Assembly (NCBI GenBank): GCA_014871385.1
Contig: CM026424.1
Location: forward strand, 4,615,041 to 4,679,040
DNA length: 64,000 nucleotides
Direction: 5' to 3'
Source: Ceratodon purpureus
Taxonomy: Eukaryota > Streptophyta > Bryopsida > Pseudoditrichales > Ditrichaceae
In this document: one piece after another, positions 36,461 to 48,597 of the stretch
Layout of the letters: the number at the start of each line of letters is the position of its first letter
Numbering within the stretch: the stretch's first letter is position 1
Position numbers and translations under genes: made by a program
The notes under the pieces: model-generated
Told to the model about the DNA's origin: nothing
Seen by the model: the letters and a program-made list of their open reading frames with translations, nothing else
Databases searched by the model: none

Positions 36461-38706
36461 GGTACAGAGTGCGAGAGGTCCATCGTAGCAAGTTATTAGA
36501 GAAATGAGCTTGCAAATTTTGTCCCCCCCCCCCGCCCCCCAATTTCGAGGGTGTATCGTACCGTGTGTTGTGGGGGAGATGTAGACCAGCCAGGTGAGTA
36601 GGCATGGTTCGGATTTAGGATACTGCAAATCTAACTCCAGCATATGTATAGTTTAGAGCGGGTCTGAACTCTGAGGGGTTGGCCATGGTGTCGACCGTAC
36701 ATGTATGTTTCGCTGGCCGTTTTTCTACCGGCCATATGAATATGAACATAGCCAAGGCTGTTGCAATGGTCATGCCTAGAGCCTGCATTGTTCCAACTTC
36801 GGTGTGAGGGTTTTGTTATGTCTGGGCTTGAGCAGCAATTGTGTGACCCGAGGCAAGCAGATCGAGTTTCACGATCGACGTCACGGAGATTGGTGCCACG
36901 AAAGTTTTCTGATATCCAGCCCACTTCGGTGGCATAGCGTCGTCTGAGCACGTGCCTCCGTATCTGAAGGTTAGTAAAAACAGGACGTGCTCTTGGATCT
37001 GGAAATGGAACGTATTTAAATCTATATTTCATTTCCTATGTTTTACTTTTACTACCTTCGAGCTTTAGGAATGAGTCAGGTTGTGATGACGACAGTGTTT
37101 TCTGGTTTTGATTGTGTGCTTTTTTCTAATTCCAGGGTGGGCAGGGAATGGAATTCCAACTTATCCACAGTTTGGCTTCGGCAGGGCGCAGAAGTCCTAC
37201 ACGGGCTAATATGCCTAAGTTCTCTGAATGCCAGGTATGGACTACTTTAGGGGTGCATGGTGAGGTACCTTAGGGATTCTTTCGTTTTGGTAGGTGTAGG
37301 GCACCTTCTTCCTGAAATTGAGATGTTCATTGTACAGGCCGTTCATGTTTTACGGTGAAGAATTTTCGGATGGTTAGGGAGAGAATATTATCCACTGCAT
37401 GAGCCGATTACAGCAGGTCGTAACGGATCCAGAACTGAACGGCTGGCGAGCTGCGGTATTTTGGCCGTGTTGCAATGTATGGGTAATAGGAATGGTTATG
37501 AGTTGCTTCTATTTAATCTCCATGTAATAATATGATGGATCGCTTTCAACTCTTTTGGACAGGGTGTTGGTAGGCTAGCATTCGGTAGGATAAAGTTGTG
37601 CGCAGTGCCAGTATTGTGACAGCAGGGATGTGGGAGCGTTTCGTTTGGGGATGCACCTGAATGCTGGTGTCAGAATAAGGCTGGTGTTGGTGTCTATGTG
37701 TAGCCAGAGGAGAGGTTCACGCAACGAGGTTCCTGTCCCGTGACCCGGGGCTGCGGAGACGATGGGAGGTGTCAAGAGGCAGGCCCCGTTTTGAGTGAAG
37801 GTCTCTGTTGCGCTTTACTCAAGTAGTTGATCTTCGCAGCGTTGTGTAGCACTGTACGCTGATTGGTATCCCCTTATGATTTGCGACTGTGAAGCGTGTT
37901 TCAGAGCAGTTTCGATGGTTGTAGGAAGAAGGTTGCAGTCTGTCGGTTGCATGAGTGGAATGGTCGATTCTCGTGTCGACTGGATGGGTCTTTGGATCCA
38001 TTGGTTGGTTGGTATGCAGCCAGTAGTATTGATACGACGATGACCGGATTTTGAATAGTGCAGATGTTTTTAGAGCTTCACAGTTATTGCTGTGTGCTTA
38101 AATGTTTAAATTGCTGTAAGTTTCGCGTACGTGTCTTGAAATTTGTATTCTGAACTGGCTGATGTTGATAATGATGCGTGTACACTGTCCGATTATGAGA
38201 GTATGACGGACTCTTCTGATAACAATAGAATCATTCATGTATTTAACTGGATTGGTTACCTCTCGCTTAGTTCTTCTATTGGGTAGAGCTTATTTCGATC
38301 ATGTTTTGTAATGTCTTTGGCCGCTGTTCCGGTTTTGGAATCCAGTGGGTACATGTATTCTTCTTTAAAATTTGGATAGTTTCAGATTGGTTCTTTCGAC
38401 ATATGCTTGTTTTCTTTTAGTGATCCTGTAGAGCTTAGGAATCCATCATTTTCACCGACAGTGCATCATTACGAATGTGATGGGCTGAGCTTCTGTGATG
38501 TGTTTGACGTCCAGGGTTGCGGCTCATTGAATCTGGGATTTAATGACCTTTGGCGGCGTCCTTAATGCAGGGAGCTCTGAGGAAGAAACACATATAAGTG
38601 GAAGGTGAGAGTGGCCACGCCTGCGCATACCATTCCCGAAGCGTAGGATCAATCCGGATTCCTCTGACGCTGTTGCATTCCTTCACTGGTTACTGCTCTT
38701 CGCTCG
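36461..38706. other. Gene-free interval before the B3 gene
   Basis: No convincing exon. A run of C residues at about 36522-36539. The 5' region of the B3 gene is expected at its right end. Confidence 0.4.
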
Positions 38707-39729
38707 ATGGATGAGCAAGATGAACAAGAGGTCGCGGAGATTGAGGACGTGAGGCAATTCTACTTCACAGTGAACATGCTGACGCGATCGCGGCGCACCC
38801 ACCTCGTACATGCTCCACTTCACGCAGCTTTGTCAATTTAGTCCTTCGCCTCATCCTCTTTCCCTTAATGGTTAAACTTGGATAGTGGTGCTGCTGCTAC
38901 TGCTCTCTGTAGCACACGAGGCAGATGACTTTGCACACCTGCGTGCAGGAAATCCCCGAGGCATTCACCGACAAGACCGGGTGGCCTACGTGTGAGGAAT
39001 GCGCTCTGGTGACGTCCACTTCGGACAGAAGGGAGTGGCCCGTCCATTTCAGGTTTGAAGATGTTGGTGGCGGCAAACGCAGAGCAAGGAGTGTTGGCCA
39101 TGGCTGGACCGTGTTTCTTCGAGATCAAAACGTCAAGAGTGGTAGTCTTCTCATCCTCGAAGTGATGGACTCCAGATCGTTGGCGGTGACCATCTGCCAT
39201 CCTGATAGTCCACGAAAGCACGTTGTCAAAACACAGGAAGCAGCGCTGAGACGAAGGTCGGACGGCCCAGTCTTCACAAAGACAGTCAGGGCATCACATC
39301 TCCGGCCCGGGCTCGCAGCCAGATTGGTGAGCCTCATCCTACGATCTTGAAGTCTTCACAGCATGTCCCTCACCAGCTCCTTTTTTTCTTCACGTTTCTT
39401 TAGTTTCTTCCATTTATGATTTGGGCATGGTACCGGATCACTCGAGGCTTGGGTCAGTGTTTTCTCTCTATGTTGGTTGTTCGTAGGATTTACCAACATC
39501 GTACTGGCGTGAGGTTGGTGCGGAGCGCTTCAGAGACACATGGTTCACGCTCGTCGGGCCATTGTCGGCAGTACGGGTGAAGAGTGCGGCGTACGTCACC
39601 CCGACTCAGACGTTCTGCTATCTCAGCAGGGGTTGGTCCGATTTTGTCGCTCTGAACGATTTCAAGCTCGGGGATACGCTCCAGTTCGCAGCAGTGGGCA
39701 CGGCGGAGTTTAATGTCTCCCTGAGTTGA
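38707..39729 (+). CDS. Tandem B3-domain DNA-binding protein
   Basis: Putative plant transcription factor with two B3 domains, closest in pattern to the REM group. Exons 38707-38805, 38949-39326 and 39487-39729, all phase 0, give 239 residues. The first B3 domain runs from RQFYFTVNMLTRSRRTHL across the first intron to EIPEAFT, then LVTSTSDRREWPV, GHGWTVFLRDQNVKSGSLLI and SLAVTICH. The second starts GPVFTKTVRASHLRP, continues DLPTSYWREVG after the second intron, then WFTLVGP, YLSRGWSDFVALNDFKLGDTL and ends FNVSLS with the stop. Both introns interrupt a B3 domain near the same point, after the first strands, which supports an internal duplication. No interruption seen. It could be a full short REM protein or the end of a longer one with upstream exons. 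Confidence 0.8.
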
Positions 39730-40442
39730 TGGTCTCTAGGGTATGATGATGATATTTGCTCTTCGTAGATAGTTAAGCACGAATTTTCATGGGTCCTCAC
39801 AGTACTTTCCAGAGTTTCAATTACTGTGCTACTTTAGTCGTGCATACCGGCTTTTAATCGCTGGAAGCTATGGTGCCAGCACAGTCTTCTCTATGATTCC
39901 CGAGGCATGTTACATCAGGAAAGTCTCCCCCTTAGAGTTTTATGTAAATTTGATATCAAATTGACTCAACAATAATCAATGTGAACTTTATATTAATTTG
40001 GTATTTTTTGGTGGTTACTGTTACATGCGCGGCTGAGTATGTGCGTGGTTCTTAGTGAGGTGCGTTTCTGGGCAGTGAATTGAGTTTTTTTGAGTTGTGC
40101 TGTGGTGGAGTGGTTTGGGGGTGTGAGATCCTTGCAGCTGCCAAGGTATGTTGGAACCTCAGTTTTTTATGTTGTTCTGATTATTTTGAGTGTAGATAGT
40201 ACTTACGAAATTATGAACGCGTTGTAGACAGTGCCAATTTCTAATGAGTTCGTTTAGTTTCCATGGGTTGATGGTGTTCCCTCTAGCTAAGACTGAGTTC
40301 TTTATCTTTCCATTTTATTCTACATTTATGCATGGTTGAGTGATAAGCTCTTTACGATCCATTTTCGTCACCGTCTCATTCTCACTTCACCCAAAGATCA
40401 ATCACTGGCTAGTTTTGACCAAACTGACATGTATGTTTTCAG

Positions 40443-41477
40443 GTAACTGCAAATAACTGGGAAAGTGGTGTTCTTATCCTCTTTCTGGTCTTTTTCGCAC
40501 TTATTGCTGCTGGTTATGTGCTGAAAAAGGTGACGACTCTACATTCCATAGTGCTTGCAGCCTGTTGTTGTTTATCTGATAATATTGTGATCACTCGGCC
40601 ATACTTTCACTGTGAAAACAATAAACATTTGAAATTGAAGTTCAAGGAGAAATTCAAAGAAAGGGGAATGTACATATAGCATCTGCATCGAGGCTTTAGA
40701 ATGTTACGGTGAATGTCATCTGTTAACCTTAATTTCTGCACGCCAGAGTTTGTTTAGTGCTTTGCAAGATGCTGACCGTATTCTCAAATTTTATCCGGTT
40801 TGTGTAGGATTTGGAAGATCCAAGAAGGAGCAAGTATAAGTTGTTCCTGACCTGCTCGCTTATTTTCACTTCAGTGATTCCTCCCGAACTGCCTATGGAG
40901 CTCTCTATTGCTGTCAACACGTCTCTCATCGCTCTAGCTCGCAAAGGCATATATTGCAAGGAGCCGTTTCGTATCCCATTTGGTAGCAAGGTTTGTTTTG
41001 TTTACTATTCTGAAAGATTTTGCTGTGTTAATGGATAAATCTCGTGTTCTTAGTGAATTGAGGATTGATTGTTTTGTAGAATCCAGAGCATTCTAAGATC
41101 AATTTGTTCTGTACGACAGATTCATATGTTCCACTTGCAATTTTTATGGTTGTATCGCGCAGCTGATTGTGCTGGCGCTATTGACAGGTGGACGTTTGCT
41201 GCTTCGACAAAACTGGTACCTTGACAAGTGATGACATGGTAATCCACATTTAATTAGGCATCGATGTTTGTTTCCGTTTGCTCTTTTGGCACCGCTGTGT
41301 AAGCAGCATAGAAACAGTTTTTATTTGATAAAAGAACTAGTGTTTTTTTACTCATAGTAGTTAATGATCAGTACTGCCGCGATTATGTGGTGGCGTCTTC
41401 TGCTGGATTTGTAATATTGTTATCAGGAATTTCGAGGAGTAGTTGGTGCTGATGGAAACCCGAATTTGGTGCTGATG
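40443..41477 (+). pseudogene. P5A-type ATPase gene fragment (four middle exons)
   Basis: Four exons with intact GT-AG borders and phase 0 throughout: 40443-40529 (NNWESGVLILFLVFFALIAAG), 40808-40990 ([18 protein letters not shown], then [20 protein letters not shown] and [10 protein letters not shown]), 41188-41238 (VDVCCFDKTGTLTSDDM) and about 41427-41477 (EFRGVVGADGNP). They match in order the segment around the phosphorylation site of plant P5A ATPases (the Arabidopsis MIA/PDR2 protein, an ER-membrane P-type pump), including the PPELP signature of P5 pumps and DKTGT. The full protein is about 1180 residues; nothing upstream or downstream in the window supplies the rest. Introns are kept, so it arose by DNA-level duplication or capture, not by reverse transcription. 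Confidence 0.85.
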
Positions 41478-43211
41478 TTAGTCTGATTAATTGTTACATT
41501 TGATCTATTATGAATTTGCCGCATTATTACATTGTATGAATATGAAATGTACATTTATTTGTGTTTTATGCACTAGAAATCTACCGTATGCATACAATTC
41601 ACTGATCCTAAATCTACCCTATTATTTCATTTTCCCAACCCTAAGTCTACCCTGTAGCTACATCACTATTCAGTCCTGAATCTATAAATATTCAAAATTC
41701 CACCTCCAAAATTTTACTCAAAAGTAGATTTATGTGTGCAATTTTAAGATTTATTTCATGTAGATTTTATATGCAATTTATATAAATTTAATATCTATTT
41801 TACCTTCAAAATTGTACGCAAAATTTATGTTTTTTTATTAATACAAAGGGTACTACTTAAATTGGCAAAAGATTAACGAAATGTTTTTATAAAAGGCTAG
41901 CTTATCAGATTTAATAGTAAAATTTTGTAGAATTTATATAAAATCTACTCCAGTAGACATTCCTGATGTAGGCATGTTAATGCACGTTTCTGCTGATCCT
42001 TCGTCTAAAACCAAAACTGCAATTATTCAACGGAATTCACTACATGTGGATGCAGTGCATCAAGTGCACAGGGAGATAGTTGATTGCCAAATCAGGTTAG
42101 GAGGGTACGGCGAACATTTTGCCCAATTTGTAGGGGCTTGAAATCAAATTATCGTCGTTCAGAATCGGCGCATAACATTTTAGACAGGCTTTGTGCTTCG
42201 TGCTGCTACACATATAAGTGTTGGCCTTGAGTGGTGTGCATTCACTCTGTTGGAATACCTTGTTGACAAGTATGCCTGAGCTCCACTGTAACGAGCACAG
42301 TGAAGTGATAAGTAAGAGGGCAGTGTTAGTGAGCTCATCTTTTTGGTCATGTGAGTGTACAATACAATTGCGAAAATAATGATACGAACGTATGAAGGAA
42401 CGTGTTTATTGGCCTCCCTGCTGAAATAGAACCTTAGAGTTTAATCAAGTTAAAGAGATATGGAGAATCGAAACTGTCGAAATGCTGATGGGTATTGGAA
42501 TTGTACCGAACTCAGTTTTATCATTTTAAAGACCTCGCACAATTTTGAAACTTGCTACCTCCTGGAGAAGTCTTGTTCTTTACTGCTTCGTGCTGTAGAG
42601 ATACTAGCCGAAAAACAACAGTGGAAAGACAGTGAAAGAGTGAAAAGCCATTGGAAAAAGTGAACACACTGAAGAAGTGAAAAGACACTGAAAAATTGAA
42701 GAACAGCAAACAAGGAATTGACAGTTGGAGAGTCCGCGGACCACTTCTTCGTATCAAGATGTGAAACCAGCAGAAATGGCTTTCAGTGTGTCGATTTCTC
42801 CGAAAATAAGTTGCCCATCACATGGCATACCACTAGTAGGGGTGGCCAGGAACTACATATCGTACTTAATGAGTGTTTGATTTAAAAGTTCCACACTACA
42901 TGCATATGCTGTCGAAGACATTCTTGGAGGCCATATTTCCAAGTTCAGCAGTGTTGGTAAATCAATACGGTAAATCCAAAAGCATAAACTCGTAATGACG
43001 TTTCAAGAAATTTCCGGAAAAAGCTGTCTCTACACCACTTATCAGCTCCATCTTATACCGGCATCACAGCCGACGGGGGACCACGAATCCCCAACCAGAT
43101 ACACTACTAGAACCTTGTATGCACACCAGGGAGAGAACGGGACAACGTCGCAGACATGCTATAAACATGGACAAAAGAAGCACACCCTCTACTCCTGTTG
43201 AACCTGTCGCC
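41478..43211. other. Gene-free interval
   Basis: AT-rich, with short open frames only. A degenerate GTGAAAAGACACTGAAAAATTG-type tandem at about 42.60-42.71 kb explains the local lysine/glutamate-rich frames. Confidence 0.4.
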
Positions 43212-44024
43212 TCACAGACCACCGAGCAGATTGGCGACTGAATGCAGCTTTTCCAGAGCCGTGTCGAGCACTTCAAGTTTCTCCTGCAATGACTGCTCAG
43301 CTGCGGTGAGTTCTTCAGATGTTCGAGCGACTACATCCTTCTGCCTCTGCATCTTCAGCTCCCAAAATTGCAGCTGAGAGTACGAGACTGCAACATTATC
43401 CAACCTGGAGGCAACGAGGTGCTCACACATTCGGTTGGGGGGTTTTTTAACTGATGGCGGCTCCTTCGTGGTGGAAGCACCGTCGTCGAGTTCGGTTGCT
43501 TTCAGGTACTCTCGGGCTCTACGAAATTGATCTGCAGCTCTGTCATGGCTGCGTGACTTCTCCACCACTTTTCTCTGCAGCACATTCAGACGCTCCCGCT
43601 GCTCGGTCAGGCAGTGCCGGGTTCTCCCAACAGATTCTCCGAGGTCCTCGCGCACCCTCTGTAGACGCACGCGCTCGTTGTTCACCGCGACCAGGAAGCT
43701 CGGTCGGAGAAGCGCCATAGGGGAAAGTGCGGAAACGTCCAGAGAGATAGGTCGGGGGGGGTTCTGCGGACCGTCGCTGTGGACTTCGCGACCATACATC
43801 ACAGGTTCTGGAACGGGAATCCGGGACGACAATGTCGGAGCTACATTGTTCGCAGGAGCCGGTCCAATTGGAGAAGCCATGGCCGGGGTCTCTGAATCGT
43901 CTGCGCTCTGTTCCTCTTCTCCGATGACGTCCATGCCGGCCGATGTCCCTCCTTCTGCATTGAGGTGTTCCGCGATGTTGGCCACTAGAGGGGATGATCT
44001 CTGCGATTTATAACTCACACACAC
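43212..44024 (-). CDS. Coiled-coil protein (R, copy 2)
   Basis: Open frame of 270 residues. Residues about 1-110 are proline- and serine-rich (PTLSSRIPVPEPVMYG). Residues about 110-265 are a long charged coiled coil (VNNERVRLQRVREDLGESVG, LTEQRERLNVLQRKVVEKS, SEELTAAEQSLQEKLEVLD), ending VANLLGGL. The organisation resembles the coiled-coil part of the plus-strand protein at 32833-33486, but no zinc finger is present here. It directly follows P copy 2 on the same strand (56 bp apart), so the two may be co-transcribed or exons of one gene. Function unknown. Confidence 0.5.
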   Translation of the reverse strand: MCVSYKSQRSSPLVANIAEHLNAEGGTSAGMDVIGEEEQSADDSETPAMASPIGPAPANNVAPTLSSRIPVPEPVMYGREVHSDGPQNPPRPISLDVSALSPMALLRPSFLVAVNNERVRLQRVREDLGESVGRTRHCLTEQRERLNVLQRKVVEKSRSHDRAADQFRRAREYLKATELDDGASTTKEPPSVKKPPNRMCEHLVASRLDNVAVSYSQLQFWELKMQRQKDVVARTSEELTAAEQSLQEKLEVLDTALEKLHSVANLLGGL

Positions 44025-44079
44025 AATAGTTAAGCACGTTAAGCAGTTCGTAGAACTAGTGATTCAGAAATTCAGAGAA

Positions 44080-44640
44080 TTAGACCAACCAGGAATTCAG
44101 AGAAATGACGGAGACATGGACAAACAAGAGCATCGGAGGTATTACACAGAGGTGTGCCCGAGGCATCACGATGGCCAGAGGGGGCAGGGGATCAGACAGT
44201 GCGGTGTATTCCGGGAGGATTCTGGGGGCGCCGCTCAGCGCCGGACGAGGGTGAGCTTGACGGAAGGCAAATTCAGCCCAATTTACCTCCACGCCCATAG
44301 CCTCCACGAGCAAGCCACGCGCGAATTCGGATGGCATCACGGAGGTCAATGGCCATAGCAGCTGCAGTACTCTCGAGTACAGCTCCCGCACGTAGAGTTC
44401 GTACTCCGGGAGACCGTGATCGCTGAATACGTACCCGTGGCCAATGCGGTGAGTGAAGAACCCAGCCAGTGCTCTGCGTGACGGCATGTACTCCGCAGGA
44501 GTCACCGTTGGAATCACGCCACGGCTGTGAAGTCGCATGTACGCGACATACCAGTTGAAGGAAGAAACTTCGACCATAGCCATCCTGGAGCCAATGCAGA
44601 GAAACGAGAGGTGAGTCAGGTACACGGCGAGCTTTGGCAA
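44080..44640 (-). CDS. Unrecognised protein P, copy 2
   Basis: Open frame of 186 residues. The first 20 residues probably lie in an intron: an acceptor-like GGCTCCAG precedes the segment starting MAMVEVSSFNWYVAYMRL. The core, VTPAEYMPSRRALAGFFTHR, YELYVRELYSRVLQLLWPLT, then EAMGVEVNWAEFAFRQ, corresponds to the P copy at 26238-26912. The last 40 residues are hydrophobic and may be past the true end. No known domain recognised. Confidence 0.45.
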   Translation of the reverse strand: MPKLAVYLTHLSFLCIGSRMAMVEVSSFNWYVAYMRLHSRGVIPTVTPAEYMPSRRALAGFFTHRIGHGYVFSDHGLPEYELYVRELYSRVLQLLWPLTSVMPSEFARGLLVEAMGVEVNWAEFAFRQAHPRPALSGAPRILPEYTALSDPLPPLAIVMPRAHLCVIPPMLLFVHVSVISLNSWLV

Positions 44641-46989
44641 AGGAGTAAGCCGGGTTGGTATTCACACAGTCTGAAACGTAATAGGATCCGGAGACTGACG
44701 AAACTCGCAGACAAACACTCTTACAATGGACATGGGAAATGCAGCTCGCAATCAAGAGAGAATGGCGTCACTCAAGCATGCAATTACAAGGAGCACAATG
44801 ACTATGTGTCCCCAGTTAGGAAAAACATGCACACCACATGAAGATAAGCACCGGCGTCGGAGCACTACCTTGGGTTCGGTGATCAGAGATGCGGAAACGG
44901 GACTTAGGCGGAATGGTGACGCCGTTGAGGACAATTGCGAGCGGAGCCCTGAAGTGTGAGAGACACAGTGCAAGAGAAATAGCAGAGAACGCTGAAACCA
45001 GGGACAAGGATGTGGCTAAGAGGAAAAAGAGACTGGCGGAGTGCAGTGGCACAAAGCTGAGTTTTTGGACGAGTACCCGGTGATGGTTGATTTGATCTGG
45101 TGGTGAAGAGGGATTGAGGATCATTGATGCAGCAGGGACACATCCGTCATGAATCCCATGCATAAAGTTGCTCCCATTACGGCGCCCACATCTTCTATAT
45201 CTTTGCTCATCATTTCTGGATCATGCCGAGGATGTCAATTCACATGGCCAGTAATGTCACTACTCACTAATTATAATTCAGATTTTAGTGCGTTTAGGAA
45301 CTGACTAATCCTGCGTGGATTAGAAGTCACTACTTGTACTTACTAGTACTTTAGCAGACTCCGAGCAGAGTAAGGGCCAATGATTCACTGAAATCAACCC
45401 TCGGAATTCGATAAGTGCATCTGCAGCCTGCAATGTAAAGAAATTTAGTGGAATAAATAACTGTTACGGTGAGAAACTATCATAAGACAACTGATACTAT
45501 GTAAGAACCACAGAAAAGGCTTACCTTATTACCGATGTGTGATAGTTCAGGAAGCTGCAGTCGTGGATGCGAATTCATTGTCAGTCACAGATCTGCCCAA
45601 CTTCGCTGCTACCCTCAGAGGCTGAGGAGAACCAGACGATGATGCTTGTGATTGAGGAGATCGGTGCATTGCGACAGTGGAGATCGGTGCCATCTCCATC
45701 ACAAAGCTCGGCTCAAAGTATACATCAGCAGCATCATAGACCGGGTGAAGACACAAGCAAGAGCAAAGTGTGCGGTGAGCATTTTCAAATGACAGCTTAA
45801 TGTTAGACCCGCGACAGAATGACATAGACACTGTGCAGATCCGTGCCACCATCTTCTAGACTGTGTGACCACAAGCAAACGCTAAAGCGTCATGTTACAT
45901 ACGGATGTAGTGGAAATTGCGTCGTGTACCACAGTATAGATCCGAGAAGCCGTTGATGAGTTCTAACGGACTCGGGCACTAACCACTTTAATTCCACTAC
46001 CTAAACACTGATGGAGTACGCCAAGTGGTCCATACCTTTCTGTCCACTTCGATTACCCTGTACACTTCATTGTACTTTACAAAGTGGAATAGAGTGGAAG
46101 CACTACGATGAACACGTCTAATTGACTGACTTATCGCGTATGCACTTTCTCCACTGTAATACAAGTTCTGCAAGACGGGAGTACACTACCGGAAGTGGAA
46201 AGCAAGCAGGGGCTGAGCACAAATTGCAGTCACTCCTACAATCAGCAAGAACCAATCGTTCTGTAAGTGGTGACAAAGTACATGACGAAGTTGCGAAATG
46301 GCTGAAGTGCAGCCTACTTAATCAGAAGTGGTACTTTACAGCGTTCTAGGGATGAAGTGCACTTGAAGAACAACAAGTGTTTTGTCACCGACTAATGCTA
46401 CCCTTCTCTACATCACAGTAAAGCTTTCAGGCACTTCAAGTATACAAAAGCCCACAATAGTCTCCAGTGAATGTGACATCGCTGCTAGCAAGTGGAGTGA
46501 AAGTGATACAGGGGATCGGACAGGGATCACGATGGCTAGTTAGGACATGAAGGGGTGAAAGACGTGTTAACAACGGGTATAAGCACTGGTCAACGGGCAA
46601 TCACAGCGTGGGAATTGTAAGTAATGGACGCTAAGTGCCGACCTAAGCGAACCAAACCGGAAAACCACATACGGGTAGTACCATGCAAGTGTAAAATCCT
46701 GACGAAGTAAGCGGGTGGATGAGTACGTGCAACCGCGGCCCTTGTAAGTAACAGCAAAGCAGTTTCTAAGCAGAAGCACATCTACTCCAAGGAAATCCAG
46801 CGCAATTTCAACATACCTCCAGAAGCTTGTCCGGATAGGGCTTCTTCGTTTCTCTGGATAAGTCGTTTATCACCCGTCGGCCGTGCAATTCCCCCTGCCC
46901 AACTGTACTGTAAATAGCACTTCCGTTGTAAAAACCAGAGGCCGACGGCAACTTCGACCAGAATGCCCTTAACCGAACAAAACCACGAA
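44641..46989. other. Gene-free interval up to element 2
   Basis: No supported gene. Short open frames only, no repeats recognised. Confidence 0.4.
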
Positions 46990-46999
46990 GGTGGAATAC
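46990..46999. repeat. Left target-site duplication of element 2
   Basis: GGTGGAATAC, identical to 57379-57388. Ten base pairs is within the 8-11 bp range known for MULE insertions. Confidence 0.85.
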
Positions 47000-47210
47000 G
47001 AGGGTAGCTTGTACGTGAGCGCAGAGCGCAGAGCGGAGAGCGGTGAGCGCAGATTTGGAGAGCGGAGAGCACAGAATGGGGGACAGAACCTAAAAATGGC
47101 ATTTTTTTTACTAAAAATAAATTAGAAAATTAGAAAATTCGAATATTCTTAAAATATTTTTGGAAAGTTACTAATTTTAGTAATTTTATTGACCCTATAA
47201 CCGTGGATTA
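47000..47210 (+). repeat. Left terminal inverted repeat of element 2
   Basis: Starts GAGGGTAGCTTGTACGTGAG, passes through repeated GAGCGCAGAGCGGAGAGCGG-like units, an AT-rich stretch, and ends at the GACCCTATAACCGTGG block. It is about 90 bp longer than the right repeat because of extra AT-rich sequence. Confidence 0.85.
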
Positions 47211-47495
47211 ATTACAGTATTTTCATTGAATTTGTAGTTCGTTTTCTCTTTTCTTGGTGATTAATTTTTTAGCGTGCACCAATTACTATGCTCCAGCTCC
47301 TTCTAACTAGTTCAGGCATACATTAATTTTCCTTATCTCCTCAAATTTATATGCAAATTACTACTTAAAATGTATTGGTATTGAACCTCTTAAAAGGAAT
47401 CAAGTAACATTTAATTTCCTAACATTTTCTTAACATTGCTAGAACTCATCCATTCTAGTCTACGTGCCTTTAATCTTTTTATTAATTTTATTTGT

Positions 47496-47640
47496 AATTA
47501 TCTTGTATTTTGTATTAACTTCCTCTATTCTATCTATCTCATTAATGGAGTCGAAAGAGTCCTTTTATTTATTTTTATCTTTCATTTAATTTTCTCTTTC
47601 AATTTTATAATCTCCTTCATATTATTTTCAACCTTAATAT
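47496..47640 (+). repeat. Direct repeat upstream of gene B (pair of 48598-48740)
   Basis: About 140 bp beginning near CTTGTATTTTGTATTAACTT and containing a TTAATGGAGT block. It recurs in the same orientation after gene B. The pair brackets gene B. Confidence 0.75.
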
Positions 47641-47956
47641 TTTTTTTTTTTTCTTTTTTTTTTCTTTTTTAATTTCATTTTTTATAAATGTTTCTTTTTT
47701 TCTTTTTTCTTTTATAATTTCATTTTTTAAGATGTTTTTTAATTTTTTAATTTTTAAATGGTAAATGACTTCTGCACAACCATCGTCCTTTTTCATTAAG
47801 TTTAGGAGGATGATAACTTTTAAATGAATGAAATGCCGATTTTCAAGGGCGCCAAGCATCTTCTTCAGGGATATTTAAGTTAAGATTATGGAATGTCTCT
47901 TCCTCTTTTGTGTTGGTGTTTTGTAAAGCTCTTTTTCGTAGTGGCGGACAGCGGTT

Positions 47957-48409
47957 ATGGAAGACGTCAGAGATATTGTTGTTTCACTCGCTAACGATGT
48001 TTGCCCATTTCAACCGTATATTGAGGTGGAGGACAAAGAGGAGGTGATGGCCAACAGCCAAGGGCGTCCTTTGACCACGGCTGTGGATGTGCAATCGGAT
48101 GTGAGAGCTGACCCTCCACGTTCAAAAAATTCGGATGAGATCATAGTGCTCGAGGAGGACGCAGATGTGCCTTTGCAACCTCATGCATACTCCAAGGTAG
48201 GAAAGATCCCAAGGGGAACCTATTCGAGGAAATCAGTGAATCAGAGGCGGGGAGGTAGGCCATTGGTGAAACGTTCATACCAAGGACACTTGCCAAGTGT
48301 GGGACCAAAAGTGAACGCGAATGTAGTTTGTCATGTAGTACAGTCAGAGGCTGGCAGTCCTGCTGATAATGTAGTGGGCAACCCTGAACGTGTTAAGTTC
48401 AAAGATTAG
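47957..48409 (+). CDS. Accessory gene B of element 2
   Basis: Single-exon protein of 150 residues with no interruption. An acidic N-terminal half contains NSDEIIVLEEDAD (about residues 63-75), a hydrophobic run followed by acidic residues like a SUMO-interacting motif. Residues about 82-95 are HAYSKVGKIPRGTY followed by SRKSVNQRRGGRP. This block is shared with the element 1 protein at 5889-6368. The C-terminus is less conserved. A TATTTAAG at about 47872-47879 could be its TATA box. No known domain. It is the only gene in the left half of element 2. Confidence 0.75.
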   Translation: MEDVRDIVVSLANDVCPFQPYIEVEDKEEVMANSQGRPLTTAVDVQSDVRADPPRSKNSDEIIVLEEDADVPLQPHAYSKVGKIPRGTYSRKSVNQRRGGRPLVKRSYQGHLPSVGPKVNANVVCHVVQSEAGSPADNVVGNPERVKFKD

Positions 48410-48597
48410 GACGTCTAATAACAAGTATATCTTGGCTGTAATAAAAGGTACATGTCAGGGGATACGAGGTTCATAGTGCACTTGTTCAAGCTGGATTGTA
48501 TTGAAATAGAATGCAATTAATGTGAACGACAAAGCCTTTATAATGAAAAAGTCAATACAGCTTCTGTATTGCTGACTTAGTACATGGAATATTATAT

